64,000 bases of DNA from CAYGZL01 sp964354345 (GCA_964354345.1 CAYGZL010000043.1:1-64000), one strand, 5' to 3'. Positions 16,305 to 25,316 are shown, counted from the first letter of the stretch. Translations and numbers: made by a program. Notes: generated by a model from the sequence alone, not told the origin.

Positions 16305-16673
16305 TCAGGTTGTGGGTCCTTCCCAACCGAATCTTTTCAGGTCAATCCGTTCTCTATCATCGAAGACGATCCCTTCTTCTTCGAGTAATCGGTGTTGCTC
16401 ACTATAACCACCGCTTCTATTCAGGCTGATCTTTCCTTGTGCATTAACGACTCGTTGCCAGGGTATACCTTCAGGGCAAGCGGCCATCGCCCCTCCAACC
16501 CAGCGGGCTCCAAACGCAGCGAAATAATCCATATTTACCCCAACTGGAGGACCAACCAACCGGGCTATCTGCCCATAAGTAGCGACTTTGCCAGGTGGAA
16601 TCTGGCGCACCATATTCCAAACCTGGATGTAAAATCCATGTAAATCCGGTGGCGAAGAAAATTTTGTACTCAT
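16305..16673 (-). CDS. Alkyltransferase-like protein (ATL), non-catalytic MGMT homologue
   Basis: 122 residues, the size of ATL proteins and of the MGMT DNA-binding domain. IPPGKVATYGQIARLVG (about 25-41) and the Arg-finger region ARWVGGAMAACP are present. The active-site PCHRV of methylguanine methyltransferases reads PWQRV (71-75), with Trp in place of the alkyl-accepting Cys. ATLs bind O6-alkylguanine, flip the base and recruit nucleotide excision repair instead of reversing damage. I take ATG 16673, with GGGATAG upstream, rather than the longer reading to 16781, because the longer form would overlap murJ and its promoter. Divergent from murJ with a 28-bp gap. Confidence 0.88.
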   Translation of the reverse strand: MSTKFSSPPDLHGFYIQVWNMVRQIPPGKVATYGQIARLVGPPVGVNMDYFAAFGARWVGGAMAACPEGIPWQRVVNAQGKISLNRSGGYSEQHRLLEEEGIVFDDRERIDLKRFGWEGPTT

Positions 16674-16685
16674 TCTATCCCTGCC

Positions 16686-16693
16686 ATTATAAT
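16686..16693. promoter_or_regulatory. Palindromic ATTATAAT shared by divergent ATL and murJ promoters
   Basis: ATTATAAT is its own reverse complement, so a TATAAT reads on both strands from one 8-bp site in a 28-bp divergent gap. For murJ, TATAAT (16688-16693) ends 8 nt before the ATG. For the ATL gene it ends 12 nt before the ATG. Confidence 0.5.
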
Positions 16694-16701
16694 ATATCCA
16701 T

Positions 16702-18315
16702 ATGAACACTTCTGTCGACACTGCGAACCGCCAAATCGCACGAGCAGCTGGGATAGTTATGCTGGCTTTTTTCTTAAGCAACGTGACTGGCCTGATAAGG
16801 CAAATCCTGGTAACTCGAGCCTTTGGGACACAGGGTGTAATTGACGCTTTTAATGCAGCCTCGACCTATCCTGATCTCATTTTCAGTCTCATCGCTGGCG
16901 GTGCGTTGGCCTCGGCGTTTGTTCCGGCCTTGGCAGGCTTTCTCCAGAAAGAAGATTTGCCTGGTGCCTGGAAGTTAACCTCAGCTATTATAAACCTGGT
17001 TCTGGTTCTCCTGACGGCGATCAGCCTGGCATCCCTCGCCCTTTCTCTGCCCATTGTACGTTATATTTTAGCTCCCGCTTATTCACCCGAACTGCAGGCA
17101 TTAACCGCTTCATTACTGCGTATTTTATTAATCGCCCCTACCATCTTTGGTGTGAGTGGGATTCTGATGGGTGTATTGAATACACACCAGATATTTCTCT
17201 GGCCTGCATTAGCGCCCAGTATGTACTGGTTTGGAATGATCATCGGGGTTATCTTCTTCGTCCCTTTTATTGGCATTCATGGTCTGGCTTGGGGGGCAGT
17301 TTTAGGTGCCGGTCTACACTTGTTAGTACAAATCCCTGCTTTTTGGAGGTTGCCGCAGCGCCAATTCCAGATCACCATAGGATTACGGTTTCCAGCGGTA
17401 TATGAAGTTGCACGCCTGATGGGTCCACGCTTGTTGGGGGTCGCAGTCATCCAACTAAATTTTGTTGTGAATACAATCCTGGCGACTGCGCAACCAGAAG
17501 GTAGCCTGGCTGCTATCAAGTATGCCTGGGCTGTGATGACTATGCCACAGGTAGTGATCGCCCAGGCGATTGCCATTGCCGCTTTGCCGACTTTTTCGGC
17601 TCAGGTTGCCCGGGGTGAGTTGGCCATGATGCGCGCCTCGTTGGCTGCAACTCTACGGGGGGTGATTCTCCTGTCAATGCCAGCGACTCTGGGGCTTATC
17701 CTGCTGCGCGAACCAATCATCAGGCTGCTTTTTCAACATGGTGAATTTAATGAGCTGTCAACGCGGCTGGTAGCATGGGCATTGCTCTGGTACACGGTCG
17801 GGTTGGTCGGACATTCAATTGTCGAGGTAGTCTCGCGAGCCTTTTATGCCTTGCATGACACACGCACACCGGTGTTGGTGGGGGCCGGGGCAATGAGTCT
17901 GAACCTGGTTTTTAGTATAGGCTTTTCATCCATCTTCGTTCGCCTGGGTTGGATGCCTCACGGTGGGTTGGCATTAGCTAACTCCCTGGCGACTGCTCTT
18001 GAGATGGTTGGCTTACTGATTTTAATGAGGCGCCGTCTGAAGGGGTTGGATGGTACCCTGATAATAAAAGGTGTTCTGCAAGCGAGTGTTGCGACTTTGA
18101 TCATGTCAACCAGTTTGTGGGTGTGGTTGCTGGCAACACAGGGGATGCCACCCTGGGTAGTTACTGCCGGGGGGATCGGGATTGGCAGCTTGTTATACGG
18201 ATTGATAGTACTGATAATCAAGGTTCCTGAGGCTGGCTCACTCCTGCGTATAGTTGTTAACAAGATGGCTAGAAAACCAGACAGAGAACAATCACCTCCA
18301 GATCAGCCAGCCTAG
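16702..18315 (+). CDS. murJ: Lipid II flippase MurJ (MviN family)
   Basis: 537 residues with about 14 membrane helices and MviN-family motifs: SNVTGLIRQILVTRAFGT near the start, ASAFVPALAGFL around 70, GVLNTHQIF around 157 and RAFYALHDTRTPV around 385. MurJ moves lipid-linked peptidoglycan precursors across the membrane. The start is supported by a TATAAT box 8 nt upstream and by the absence of a Shine-Dalgarno site, suggesting a leaderless mRNA. The 3' end overlaps the convergent DUF212 gene by 24 nt. With MurI elsewhere in the window it supports a peptidoglycan wall. Confidence 0.93.
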   Translation: MNTSVDTANRQIARAAGIVMLAFFLSNVTGLIRQILVTRAFGTQGVIDAFNAASTYPDLIFSLIAGGALASAFVPALAGFLQKEDLPGAWKLTSAIINLVLVLLTAISLASLALSLPIVRYILAPAYSPELQALTASLLRILLIAPTIFGVSGILMGVLNTHQIFLWPALAPSMYWFGMIIGVIFFVPFIGIHGLAWGAVLGAGLHLLVQIPAFWRLPQRQFQITIGLRFPAVYEVARLMGPRLLGVAVIQLNFVVNTILATAQPEGSLAAIKYAWAVMTMPQVVIAQAIAIAALPTFSAQVARGELAMMRASLAATLRGVILLSMPATLGLILLREPIIRLLFQHGEFNELSTRLVAWALLWYTVGLVGHSIVEVVSRAFYALHDTRTPVLVGAGAMSLNLVFSIGFSSIFVRLGWMPHGGLALANSLATALEMVGLLILMRRRLKGLDGTLIIKGVLQASVATLIMSTSLWVWLLATQGMPPWVVTAGGIGIGSLLYGLIVLIIKVPEAGSLLRIVVNKMARKPDREQSPPDQPA

Positions 18316-18738
18316 TTGTGCTATAAAGATTCCCAAAGCAACACCAGCCAGGGCTTCCATTGGTGTATGACCCAAAACAACCCGCAACTCCTCATTTTTT
18401 AAAGGATGACCTGAAGCCAGGTCCTGGATCATTCGATTGATTAAACTGGCGTGCCTCCCAGCCTGCCGTCGAATACCGGTTGCATCATAAGCCACAATCA
18501 CTGTCATAACAAAGGCCAGCGCAAATAAAGGGGAAGAAAATCCCTGGTAGAGCCCGATACCATGTGCCACGCCGGTAACCAGGGCTGAATGTGAACTGGG
18601 CATTCCGCCTACGCTGAAGAGCAGCGCCCAATTCCAGCGCCGTTTACGGAGGTATTCGATCGGAACTTTTATTATTTGTGCAATAACCCAGGCGATACAC
18701 GCCGCAATTAAAATATGGTTTACGAATATATCCTTCAT
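18292..18738 (-). CDS. DUF212 (YuiD-type, divergent PAP2-related) membrane protein
   Basis: 148 residues with four to five membrane helices. The family signature is GGMPSSHSALVTG (about 44-56), followed by AYDATGIRRQAGRHA (about 84-98) and LGHTPMEALAGVALGI. The SxxHS and Arg/His residues resemble the acid phosphatase/PAP2 active site, so a lipid-phosphate phosphatase role, for example on undecaprenyl pyrophosphate or phosphatidyl substrates, is plausible but unproven. It follows xseB by 5 nt on the minus strand. Confidence 0.85.
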   Translation of the reverse strand: MKDIFVNHILIAACIAWVIAQIIKVPIEYLRKRRWNWALLFSVGGMPSSHSALVTGVAHGIGLYQGFSSPLFALAFVMTVIVAYDATGIRRQAGRHASLINRMIQDLASGHPLKNEELRVVLGHTPMEALAGVALGIFIAQLGWLIWR

Positions 18739-18743
18739 ATAGG

Positions 18744-18971
18744 TTAATTTGAGCCGTCTACCAACTCTTCTCCAGAAATTTGACGCACTTTCAATTCAGC
18801 CTGGTCTAATAGATTGGTACAGTGTCGGGCTAATGCCTGACCACGCTCGAATAAAGCCATGGCTTTCTCTAATGGTTGCTCTCCAAGCTCAAGAGTGGTG
18901 ACGATAGATTCTAACTCCAGGAACGCCTGTTCGTAGGAGAGTTGGTTGATTTTATTGAGTTTTTCTTCCAT
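18744..18971 (-). CDS. xseB: Exodeoxyribonuclease VII small subunit
   Basis: 75 residues, the normal XseB size, with the conserved pattern SYEQAFLELESIVTTLELGEQPLEKAMALFERGQAL. It forms the helical regulatory part of exonuclease VII with XseA, degrading single-stranded DNA. The ATG at 18971 is chosen over an upstream in-frame start at 19031 because GAGG lies 6 nt before it and family members begin here. It lies 34 nt after xseA. Confidence 0.9.
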   Translation of the reverse strand: MEEKLNKINQLSYEQAFLELESIVTTLELGEQPLEKAMALFERGQALARHCTNLLDQAELKVRQISGEELVDGSN

Positions 18972-19005
18972 GTAGTACCTCATTCCGAGAGTTATCCCCT
19001 TGTTA

Positions 19006-20265
19006 TTAATCTTGCTGGCTGTCCTTAACAAAGACTCCCACTGTTCCTTTCTTTAGCTGGACATTTAACTCATCCCCACATTGTACCTGGGTTGCGCTGG
19101 TAACGAGAACGCCATTCACGGTGCTGACGATCGCATAACCTCGCTGCAAGACTGCCAACGGATTTAATGACACCAGGTGTTGGATTAGCCCTCTCGTACG
19201 CATTTTTTCCAGCGCCAGATGATGTTCGGATGCAACTGCCGCACGCCGCGCAAGTTCATCGACGCGTTGGCGGTCAGAGCGGATGAAGGCATGGGGGGAA
19301 TGGATATTCAGACGGTGTTCTAAGCGATCCAGTGACCAGCGCTTCGTATTAAGGACGACTCCTGTTGCGCGTTCCAGGCGTTGAAGTTTCTCCTGCACAG
19401 CGATATCTAAGTCAAAGCGGTTTGGTGTAGCCAGTTCAGCTGCAGCTGTTGGGGTGGGTGCGCGCAAGTCGCTGACGAAATCCGCGATGGTAAAATCCGT
19501 CTCATGTCCGATGCCACTGATCACCGGCGCTGTCGAAGCGGCAATTGCGCGTGCTACTCGTTCATCGTTGAAAGCCCACAAATCTTCGATTGAGCCGCCC
19601 CCTCTCGCCAACAGGATAATATCTGGGTGAAATTGCTGGTTGACCAATTCCAAAGCCGCCACGATTTCCACAGGAGCCTGATCACCCTGGACGGCGGTTG
19701 GTGCCAGGATCACCTCAATCAAGGGGTAACGCCGTTGGAGGATGTTTAGCATATCGCGTAAAGCTGCTCCGGTTGGTGAAGTGACAATCCCTATGCAGTG
19801 CGGCCAGTGCGGGATGGGTCGTTTACGCTCAGAGTCAAATAGGCCTTCTGCTCCCAGGCGAGCCTTGAGGCGTAAAAATTCTTGATAAAGTAATCCTTCG
19901 CCAGCTCGACGGAGTGTGTCAGCATAAAGTTGGTATACACCACCCGCTTCATAGATACCAATACTGCCATGCGCCTCAATCGCTTCGCCATCGCGAGGTA
20001 AAAAATTTTGGCGTACAACTGAAGAGCGCCACATGACGCATTTGAGTGAGCTGCTGCTGTCCTTTAAGGTGAAATATAAATGACCAGAGGTCGGCCGGGA
20101 GAAGTTTGATACTTCACCCTGCACCCACACATCTTGAAGAACTTCATCGTTTAATAACAAGCTGTGTAAGTAACGGGTTAAATCTGTGACGTTCCAAAAG
20201 ACTGGCTCGAAAATCGGCAATTGTGTCACAAAAAAGAGGATACCTTGCTTTGAAATGGATGTCAA
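19006..20265 (-). CDS. xseA: Exodeoxyribonuclease VII large subunit
   Basis: About 407-419 residues. An N-terminal OB fold (VWVQGEVSNFSRPTSGHLYFTLKD) is followed by the catalytic core: TSPTGAALRDMLNILQRRYP, ARGGGSIEDLWAFNDE, SGIGHETDFTIADFVSD and LRAPTPTAAAE, all diagnostic. The start is uncertain. The listed end uses a TTG with no clear ribosome-binding site; a GTG at 20229 would give an N-terminus closer to the family norm (the conserved VTDLTRYL would then be near residue 14). Transcribed with xseB; divergent from the HIT gene. Confidence 0.93.
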   Translation of the reverse strand: MTSISKQGILFFVTQLPIFEPVFWNVTDLTRYLHSLLLNDEVLQDVWVQGEVSNFSRPTSGHLYFTLKDSSSSLKCVMWRSSVVRQNFLPRDGEAIEAHGSIGIYEAGGVYQLYADTLRRAGEGLLYQEFLRLKARLGAEGLFDSERKRPIPHWPHCIGIVTSPTGAALRDMLNILQRRYPLIEVILAPTAVQGDQAPVEIVAALELVNQQFHPDIILLARGGGSIEDLWAFNDERVARAIAASTAPVISGIGHETDFTIADFVSDLRAPTPTAAAELATPNRFDLDIAVQEKLQRLERATGVVLNTKRWSLDRLEHRLNIHSPHAFIRSDRQRVDELARRAAVASEHHLALEKMRTRGLIQHLVSLNPLAVLQRGYAIVSTVNGVLVTSATQVQCGDELNVQLKKGTVGVFVKDSQQD

Positions 20266-20362
20266 TCAATTGGGGGGTATATTAGAGATATTCACCTGAA
20301 TTCAATTCTTTGCTACAATAAACCAGAAGTAGTTATTTCATCTGAATAGCCGGAGGATTAAC

Positions 20363-20851
20363 TTGGAATATCTATGGTCTCCCTGGCGGATGGTGTATAT
20401 TCAAAATTCAAATATGAATAAAAGCTGTGTTTTTTGCTCTGCCCTTGAGTCAGAAGATAGCGCCGATAATTTGGTGGTCGTACGCACGAGCAAGGCATTC
20501 GTTATCTTAAACCGGTTTCCCTATACCAGTGGTCATTTGATGATTGTCCCATATAGCCATGTAGCCTCTCTGGAGCTACTCGATGCTGAAATCCGGGCTG
20601 ATATGATGGAATTAACCACTCAGACTCTCCTGGTCTTGCGCCGGGAGTATGGTCCCCAGGGTTTTAACATCGGGATAAATATAGGTGAGATCGCTGGGGC
20701 GGGTATTGCAGACCATGTGCATCTGCATATCGTCCCGCGCTGGGGGGGCGATACTAACTTCATGTCTTCGGTGGGAGGAACCCGCGTACTTCCCGAAGCG
20801 TTAGAAGAAACCTACCAGAGAATTCGAAAAGCCTGGGAAACTCGAGATTAA
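20363..20851 (+). CDS. HIT family nucleotide hydrolase/transferase
   Basis: 162 residues with the histidine triad HVHLHIVPRW near residue 118 and an N-terminal CVFC zinc-binding pair (C22, C25). This places it in the FHIT/AP4A-phosphorylase-like branch acting on dinucleoside polyphosphates or nucleotide conjugates. The start is TTG, supported by a strong GGAGG 6-7 nt upstream. A TACAAT box about 45 nt upstream may be its -10. It begins the long plus-strand acyl-CoA block, 32 nt ahead of the thiolase gene, though a link to that pathway is not obvious. Confidence 0.88.
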   Translation: MEYLWSPWRMVYIQNSNMNKSCVFCSALESEDSADNLVVVRTSKAFVILNRFPYTSGHLMIVPYSHVASLELLDAEIRADMMELTTQTLLVLRREYGPQGFNIGINIGEIAGAGIADHVHLHIVPRWGGDTNFMSSVGGTRVLPEALEETYQRIRKAWETRD

Positions 20852-20883
20852 TTATTTTTTGAGATGTGAGAGGAGACGCAAGA

Positions 20884-22101
20884 ATGGTTCAGGAAGCAGT
20901 GATCTTAAGCGCCGTTCGAACCGCGATCGGCCGTTTTCAGGGGGGGTTATCTAGTATCCCCGCGCCTAAATTAGGCGCTGTGGTCATCAAGGAGGCCGTT
21001 GAACGGGCTTGCCTGCAAGAGTTAGCCGAGATCGATGAAGTGTTGATGGGCAATGTAGTTTTAGCGGGCGAGGGTCAAGCTCCTGCTCGCCAGGCAGGTA
21101 TTTTCGGTGGGCTACCCGTCTCAGTGGGAGCGACCACGATCAATAAAGTGTGTGGCTCGGGGATGAAAGCGGTCATGTTAGCAGCCCAGGCTGTCCGGGC
21201 TGGAGATGGAGAACTGTTCGTAGCAGGTGGTATGGAAGTTATGAGTCGAGCCCCCTATCTGGTTGATGGTCGGACGGGCGCGTTACGTTATGGTCACGCA
21301 CAACTAACCGATGCGCTTCTTTACGATGGGTTATGGGATCCTTTTGAAAATTGTGGGATGGGACATGCTGCCGAATTTATCGCCGAGCAGTACCAGATAT
21401 CCCGTCAAGAAATGGATGAATATGCATTTGGCAGCCATCAAAAGGCCCTGGCAGCGCAAGATGCTGGCAGGTTTACAGCGGAAATTGTCCCGGTTGACCT
21501 CTCGGATTTTCTGTTTCGCAGTGATCGTAAAAGCACAGTTGCCCGATTTGAATTCGATGAAGGACCTCGACGAGATACGTCATTAGAGGCGTTGGCGAAG
21601 TTAAAACCAGCGTTCACGAAAAACGGTAAAGTTACCGCTGGGAACGCACCAGGCTTGAATGACGGTGCAGCCGCATTAGTCATCGCCAGCCAGAGAAAAG
21701 CTGAAGGCTTAGGGATCCGACCGATAGCGCATATCATTGATTATACCCAGGTCGCCGTGGAACCAAAATGGTTATTCGATGCACCTTCACAGGTAATTCC
21801 TCGTCTGCTTAAAAAAACTGGCTGGCGCTTAGCAAATATTGATTTAATTGAATTGAATGAGGCTTTTGCTGCCCAAATACTGGCAAATGGGAAAGTCTTA
21901 GGGATATCTGGAGAGTGGGATTGGTCAAAGGTAAATGTAAATGGGGGTGCCATTGCTTTGGGACACCCGATTGGTGCAAGCGGCGCGCGCATCTTAGTTA
22001 CCCTGGTGCATGCATTGAAAGAGCGGGGGTTAAAGCGGGGTATTGCCTCCCTGTGCCTGGGTGGTGCAGAAGCAGTGGCAATGGCGATCGAATTAGAATA
22101 G
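20884..22101 (+). CDS. Acetyl-CoA C-acetyltransferase (thiolase)
   Basis: 405 residues. The nucleophilic Cys is in NKVCGSGMKAV (about residue 89), the catalytic His in GGAIALGHPIGASGARI (about 358), and the second Cys in SLCLGGAEAVAM near the C-terminus, where the usual CGGGxG appears as CLGGAE. It catalyses condensation or thiolytic cleavage of acetoacetyl-CoA/3-ketoacyl-CoA. The ATG at 20884 follows a GGAG site; an upstream in-frame start at 20866 overlaps that site and is less likely. The 3-hydroxyacyl-CoA dehydrogenase gene begins 10 nt downstream, so the pair forms successive steps of beta-oxidation or C4 synthesis. Confidence 0.92.
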   Translation: MVQEAVILSAVRTAIGRFQGGLSSIPAPKLGAVVIKEAVERACLQELAEIDEVLMGNVVLAGEGQAPARQAGIFGGLPVSVGATTINKVCGSGMKAVMLAAQAVRAGDGELFVAGGMEVMSRAPYLVDGRTGALRYGHAQLTDALLYDGLWDPFENCGMGHAAEFIAEQYQISRQEMDEYAFGSHQKALAAQDAGRFTAEIVPVDLSDFLFRSDRKSTVARFEFDEGPRRDTSLEALAKLKPAFTKNGKVTAGNAPGLNDGAAALVIASQRKAEGLGIRPIAHIIDYTQVAVEPKWLFDAPSQVIPRLLKKTGWRLANIDLIELNEAFAAQILANGKVLGISGEWDWSKVNVNGGAIALGHPIGASGARILVTLVHALKERGLKRGIASLCLGGAEAVAMAIELE

Positions 22102-22111
22102 GATGTGAAAA

Positions 22112-22960
22112 GTGGATATCCGGCATATCTTCGTTATCGGCTCTGGAACAATGGGGTGTGGGATTGCACAAGTCGCAGCTACTTCTGGTTACCAGATCAC
22201 TTTAATGGATATTTTCAGTGAGCAGTTAATCCACGCTCAAGGTGCAATTGCTCGTTCGACCGAAAAATTGATCAGTAAAGGATTGATCAGTCAGGCGCAA
22301 AGAGAAGCAGCCTTGAACATCCCACTAGTAACTGATTTAGAGATGGTCTCAGATGCGGATTTAGTGATCGAGGCTGCCAGTGAAAATCAAGATCTGAAGT
22401 TTAAGCTCTTTCGTGATCTGGATCATCGTGCTCAGCCTGAAGCCATTCTGGCCTCGAATACCTCATCCATAAGCATTACTAAAATTGCGTCAACAACCAA
22501 ACGACCGGGACAGGTCATAGGGATGCATTTTATGAATCCAGTTCCGTTAATGCGTCTTGTGGAGGTCATTCGTGGGCTGGTAACCAGCGATTCAACAACG
22601 ATCGCCATCCGAGAGGTGTGTCATAAAATGGGGAAAGAACCAGTGGAAGCTCATGATGCGCCGGGATTTATCTCCAACCGCATTTTATGTCCAATGATTA
22701 GTGAGGCGATCTTTGTACTTCAGGAAGGCATCGGTACCGCGGAGGCCATCGATACGGTGATGAAATTAGGCATGAATCATCCGATGGGTCCCTTAGCCCT
22801 GGCTGATTTAATTGGTTTAGATGTTGTATTATCGGTAATGGAGGTTCTTCAGCGTGATTTGGGGGATGACAAATATCGTCCACCTTATCTACTCCGGAAA
22901 ATGGTGGATGCTGGTTATCTGGGTCGAAAAACCGGACAAGGATTTTATGTTTATCGTTGA
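22112..22960 (+). CDS. 3-hydroxybutyryl/3-hydroxyacyl-CoA dehydrogenase
   Basis: 282 residues, the size of single-function HBD enzymes. The NAD-binding loop GSGTMGCGIAQ is at about 8-18, ASNTSSISIT near 120, the catalytic His in GMHFMNPVPLMRLVEV near 140, then DAPGFISNRIL. It interconverts 3-hydroxyacyl- and 3-ketoacyl-CoA, next to the thiolase it serves. The start is GTG with AGGATG upstream. Confidence 0.92.
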   Translation: MDIRHIFVIGSGTMGCGIAQVAATSGYQITLMDIFSEQLIHAQGAIARSTEKLISKGLISQAQREAALNIPLVTDLEMVSDADLVIEAASENQDLKFKLFRDLDHRAQPEAILASNTSSISITKIASTTKRPGQVIGMHFMNPVPLMRLVEVIRGLVTSDSTTIAIREVCHKMGKEPVEAHDAPGFISNRILCPMISEAIFVLQEGIGTAEAIDTVMKLGMNHPMGPLALADLIGLDVVLSVMEVLQRDLGDDKYRPPYLLRKMVDAGYLGRKTGQGFYVYR

Positions 22961-23109
22961 TTGATGATGGGTGGATGATTTTGCAGCATTTCGAAGCAAT
23001 TTATCGAATAAGAAGATTGATATGTTATTTCTAAGGTTGTGTGAACGGCGGAACAACTCACATATATAAAAATAACCATTAAAATTGTCGGATTTACAAG
23101 AGAAAATAT

Positions 23110-24762
23110 ATGGGCGAACATGTTTTTGATTATGTCATTATTGGCTCAGGCTTTGGGGGTAGTGTGTCGGCGATGCGATTAACGGAAAAAGGTTATTCCG
23201 TGCTGGTTCTAGAGCGAGGGAAACGTTATCGTGATCAGGATTTTGCCAAAAGAAATTGGAATATCTTTAAGTATATATGGATGCCTGCACTACGTTGTTT
23301 CGGTATTCTTCAGTTAACCCTCTTCCGCAATGTACTGGTCTTACGTGGGAGCGGGGTTGGTGGAGGCAGTCTGGGGTATGGAAATGTTTTGATGCAGCCT
23401 GATGACCAGCTTTTCACCGATCCAGCCTGGAAGCATCTGGCGGATTGGAAAATCATATTACAACCCCATTATGACACAGCAAAGTGGATGTTAGGCGTTC
23501 GTCCAAATCCATATTTATGGGTAGCGGATAAGATTTTAAAAGAAATTGCTCACGATCTCGGCACTGAAGCGACATTCCAACCAACTCAGGTAGGCGTTTT
23601 CTTTGGTGCGCCAAATGAGGAGGGCAAGACTGTACCAGACCCTTATTTCGCTGGCGAAGGGCCTGATCGTACGACCTGCAATCACTGTGGGGGTTGTATG
23701 GTAGGTTGTCGTTATAACTCAAAAAATACGTTGGTGAAGAATTACCTGTATTTTGCCGAGAAGTGGGGTGCACAGGTATGGGAGAATTGTGAGGTGCGCA
23801 ATATTCGACCGTTGGCGGATGACCAACCCGATTGCGCTCGGTATGAGGTGGTTTACCGCAGTTCTACCGCCTGGTTACTAAATTCCTCGAAAATAGTCCG
23901 CGCCCGCAACGTAATTATTTCCGCGAGCTCCTTAGGCACTCTACAATTGCTTTTTCGGTGCCGGGATATTATCAAATCTTTACCAAGAATTTCCCAGCGC
24001 TTGGGTGATATGGTGCGCACCAATAGTGAAACTTTATTAGGAATCTCTTCGCGGGACCTGAAGACTGATTATTCACAAGGGATTGCGATAACTTCGATCT
24101 TCTACGCGGATCCGCTGACGACCATCGAACCTGTCCGTTATCCGGCTGGTTCGTCTTTGATGCGTTTATTATCAGGTCCTTTGATTGAAACCGATATTGG
24201 CATCATGGCGCGCTTTCTAAAAACCCTGGCTTGGGTATTGATACGACCATTGGATTTCTTAAAAGCGTATATATTGCCTGGTTGGGCACGGCGTACAACA
24301 ATCCTGTTGGTCATGCAGGCTTTAGATAATCGGGTGAAGATCCGATTGGGACGTGGCTTGCTAACTCTAGGAAAGAGGGGATTGGTATCCCATCCCGATC
24401 AGGAACATCCACTGCCTGGTCAAATCCCAATCGGATATCAGGTGACGACACAATTTGCACGACAAATAAATGGAATCCCGGCCGGATCGCTCAACGAGAC
24501 CCTGTTCAAGATCCCCGTGACCGCCCATATCTTAGGAGGATGTCCATTCGGTTTGAATGACCAGGAAGGTGTGGTGGATCTCTCCTGCCAGATTCACAAT
24601 TACCCGGGTTTATATGTTGTTGATGGCTCGATTATGCCCGCTAATCCAGGGGTCAATCCCAGTCTGAGTATCACGGCTCTGGCAGAATATGCCATGAGCC
24701 TGGTGCCTCCGAAACCAGGAGCGAAACCTCGAGAACCGTTGTCACCTAAACCAGTCTTATGA
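23110..24762 (+). CDS. GMC-family oxidoreductase (cholesterol-oxidase-like) with ferredoxin-type Cys cluster
   Basis: 550 residues. FAD-binding IGSGFGGSVSAMRLTEKG at the N-terminus, SGVGGGSLGYGNVL around 81-94, and a C-terminal GMC segment (HILGGCPFG, then VVDGSIMPANPGVNPSLSI). An insert TCNHCGGCMVGCRYNSKN carries Cys at 190, 193, 196 and 200, a CxxCxxCxxxC pattern like a 4Fe-4S site, seen in some flavoproteins of this subgroup. Substrate unknown; sterol/alcohol or long-chain lipid oxidation is possible given the acyl-CoA genes around it. It is separated from the upstream gene by about 150 nt of AT-rich sequence, so it may have its own promoter. Confidence 0.82.
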   Translation: MGEHVFDYVIIGSGFGGSVSAMRLTEKGYSVLVLERGKRYRDQDFAKRNWNIFKYIWMPALRCFGILQLTLFRNVLVLRGSGVGGGSLGYGNVLMQPDDQLFTDPAWKHLADWKIILQPHYDTAKWMLGVRPNPYLWVADKILKEIAHDLGTEATFQPTQVGVFFGAPNEEGKTVPDPYFAGEGPDRTTCNHCGGCMVGCRYNSKNTLVKNYLYFAEKWGAQVWENCEVRNIRPLADDQPDCARYEVVYRSSTAWLLNSSKIVRARNVIISASSLGTLQLLFRCRDIIKSLPRISQRLGDMVRTNSETLLGISSRDLKTDYSQGIAITSIFYADPLTTIEPVRYPAGSSLMRLLSGPLIETDIGIMARFLKTLAWVLIRPLDFLKAYILPGWARRTTILLVMQALDNRVKIRLGRGLLTLGKRGLVSHPDQEHPLPGQIPIGYQVTTQFARQINGIPAGSLNETLFKIPVTAHILGGCPFGLNDQEGVVDLSCQIHNYPGLYVVDGSIMPANPGVNPSLSITALAEYAMSLVPPKPGAKPREPLSPKPVL

Positions 24763-24805
24763 TAAACCTTGATGGCATTTTTGGTATACGACTGATGTGT
24801 ACTGA

Positions 24806-25246
24806 TTAATTATTACGTTTCATAACCAGCAGGTCTTCACCTATCAACCGGAGTGTTTTCAAAACTTGAAATATTCGGCTGATCCGCCGAAAGTGGGGGG
24901 GCATTTCGGTCTCCGTTAATATTTTAAATCCCCATTTGCTATAAAAAGCTTCCAGATTAGCGCGGCAGGTTAAATATAACGGTTGAGGATGGTTATCAAT
25001 CAGGTTCTCAATAATAGTACGGGCGATACCTTGACCGCGCCATCCTTCTGCAACTGCGACTGAGGCTAATTCTCTAGAGCCATCGGCATGGATTTTAACC
25101 TGTCCACAGCCAATGATTCCGATCGTGGAGTCAACCGCGACTAAAAACCGATGCCAATCCAGACCGGTGGGATTGATCCGTGCCTTCCGGATTAAAGATC
25201 GTATAGCCCGAGCATCAGACGAACTAGCAGGTCGTATCGTGAACAT
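24806..25246 (-). CDS. GNAT family N-acetyltransferase
   Basis: 146 residues with the GNAT acetyl-CoA loop VAVAEGWRGQGIARTIIENL (about 68-87). The N-terminus FTIRPASSSDARAIRSLIRKA is a typical start of this fold, and FYSKWGFKIL near 107-116 is the usual beta-5 segment. Target unknown. It stands alone on the minus strand within a plus-strand block, divergent from the acyl-CoA dehydrogenase gene. A TATAAT box at 25276-25271 on its strand would drive it with a leader of about 18 nt. Confidence 0.85.
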   Translation of the reverse strand: MFTIRPASSSDARAIRSLIRKARINPTGLDWHRFLVAVDSTIGIIGCGQVKIHADGSRELASVAVAEGWRGQGIARTIIENLIDNHPQPLYLTCRANLEAFYSKWGFKILTETEMPPHFRRISRIFQVLKTLRLIGEDLLVMKRNN

Positions 25247-25270
25247 CAATAGATCCAGTTTATGACTGGT

Positions 25271-25278
25271 ATTATAAT
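25271..25278. promoter_or_regulatory. ATTATAAT palindrome in the GNAT / acyl-CoA dehydrogenase divergent gap
   Basis: An 8-bp ATTATAAT gives TATAAT on both strands, the same arrangement as between the ATL and murJ genes. For GNAT it lies 24 nt before the ATG. A small inverted repeat CCAGT-n5-ACTGG (25255-25269) lies just inside, at the expected GNAT transcription start, and could be an operator. Confidence 0.45.
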
Positions 25279-25316
25279 CAGTTCACCCTGGAATTCACGA
25301 GTATTTCCGGGCATGC

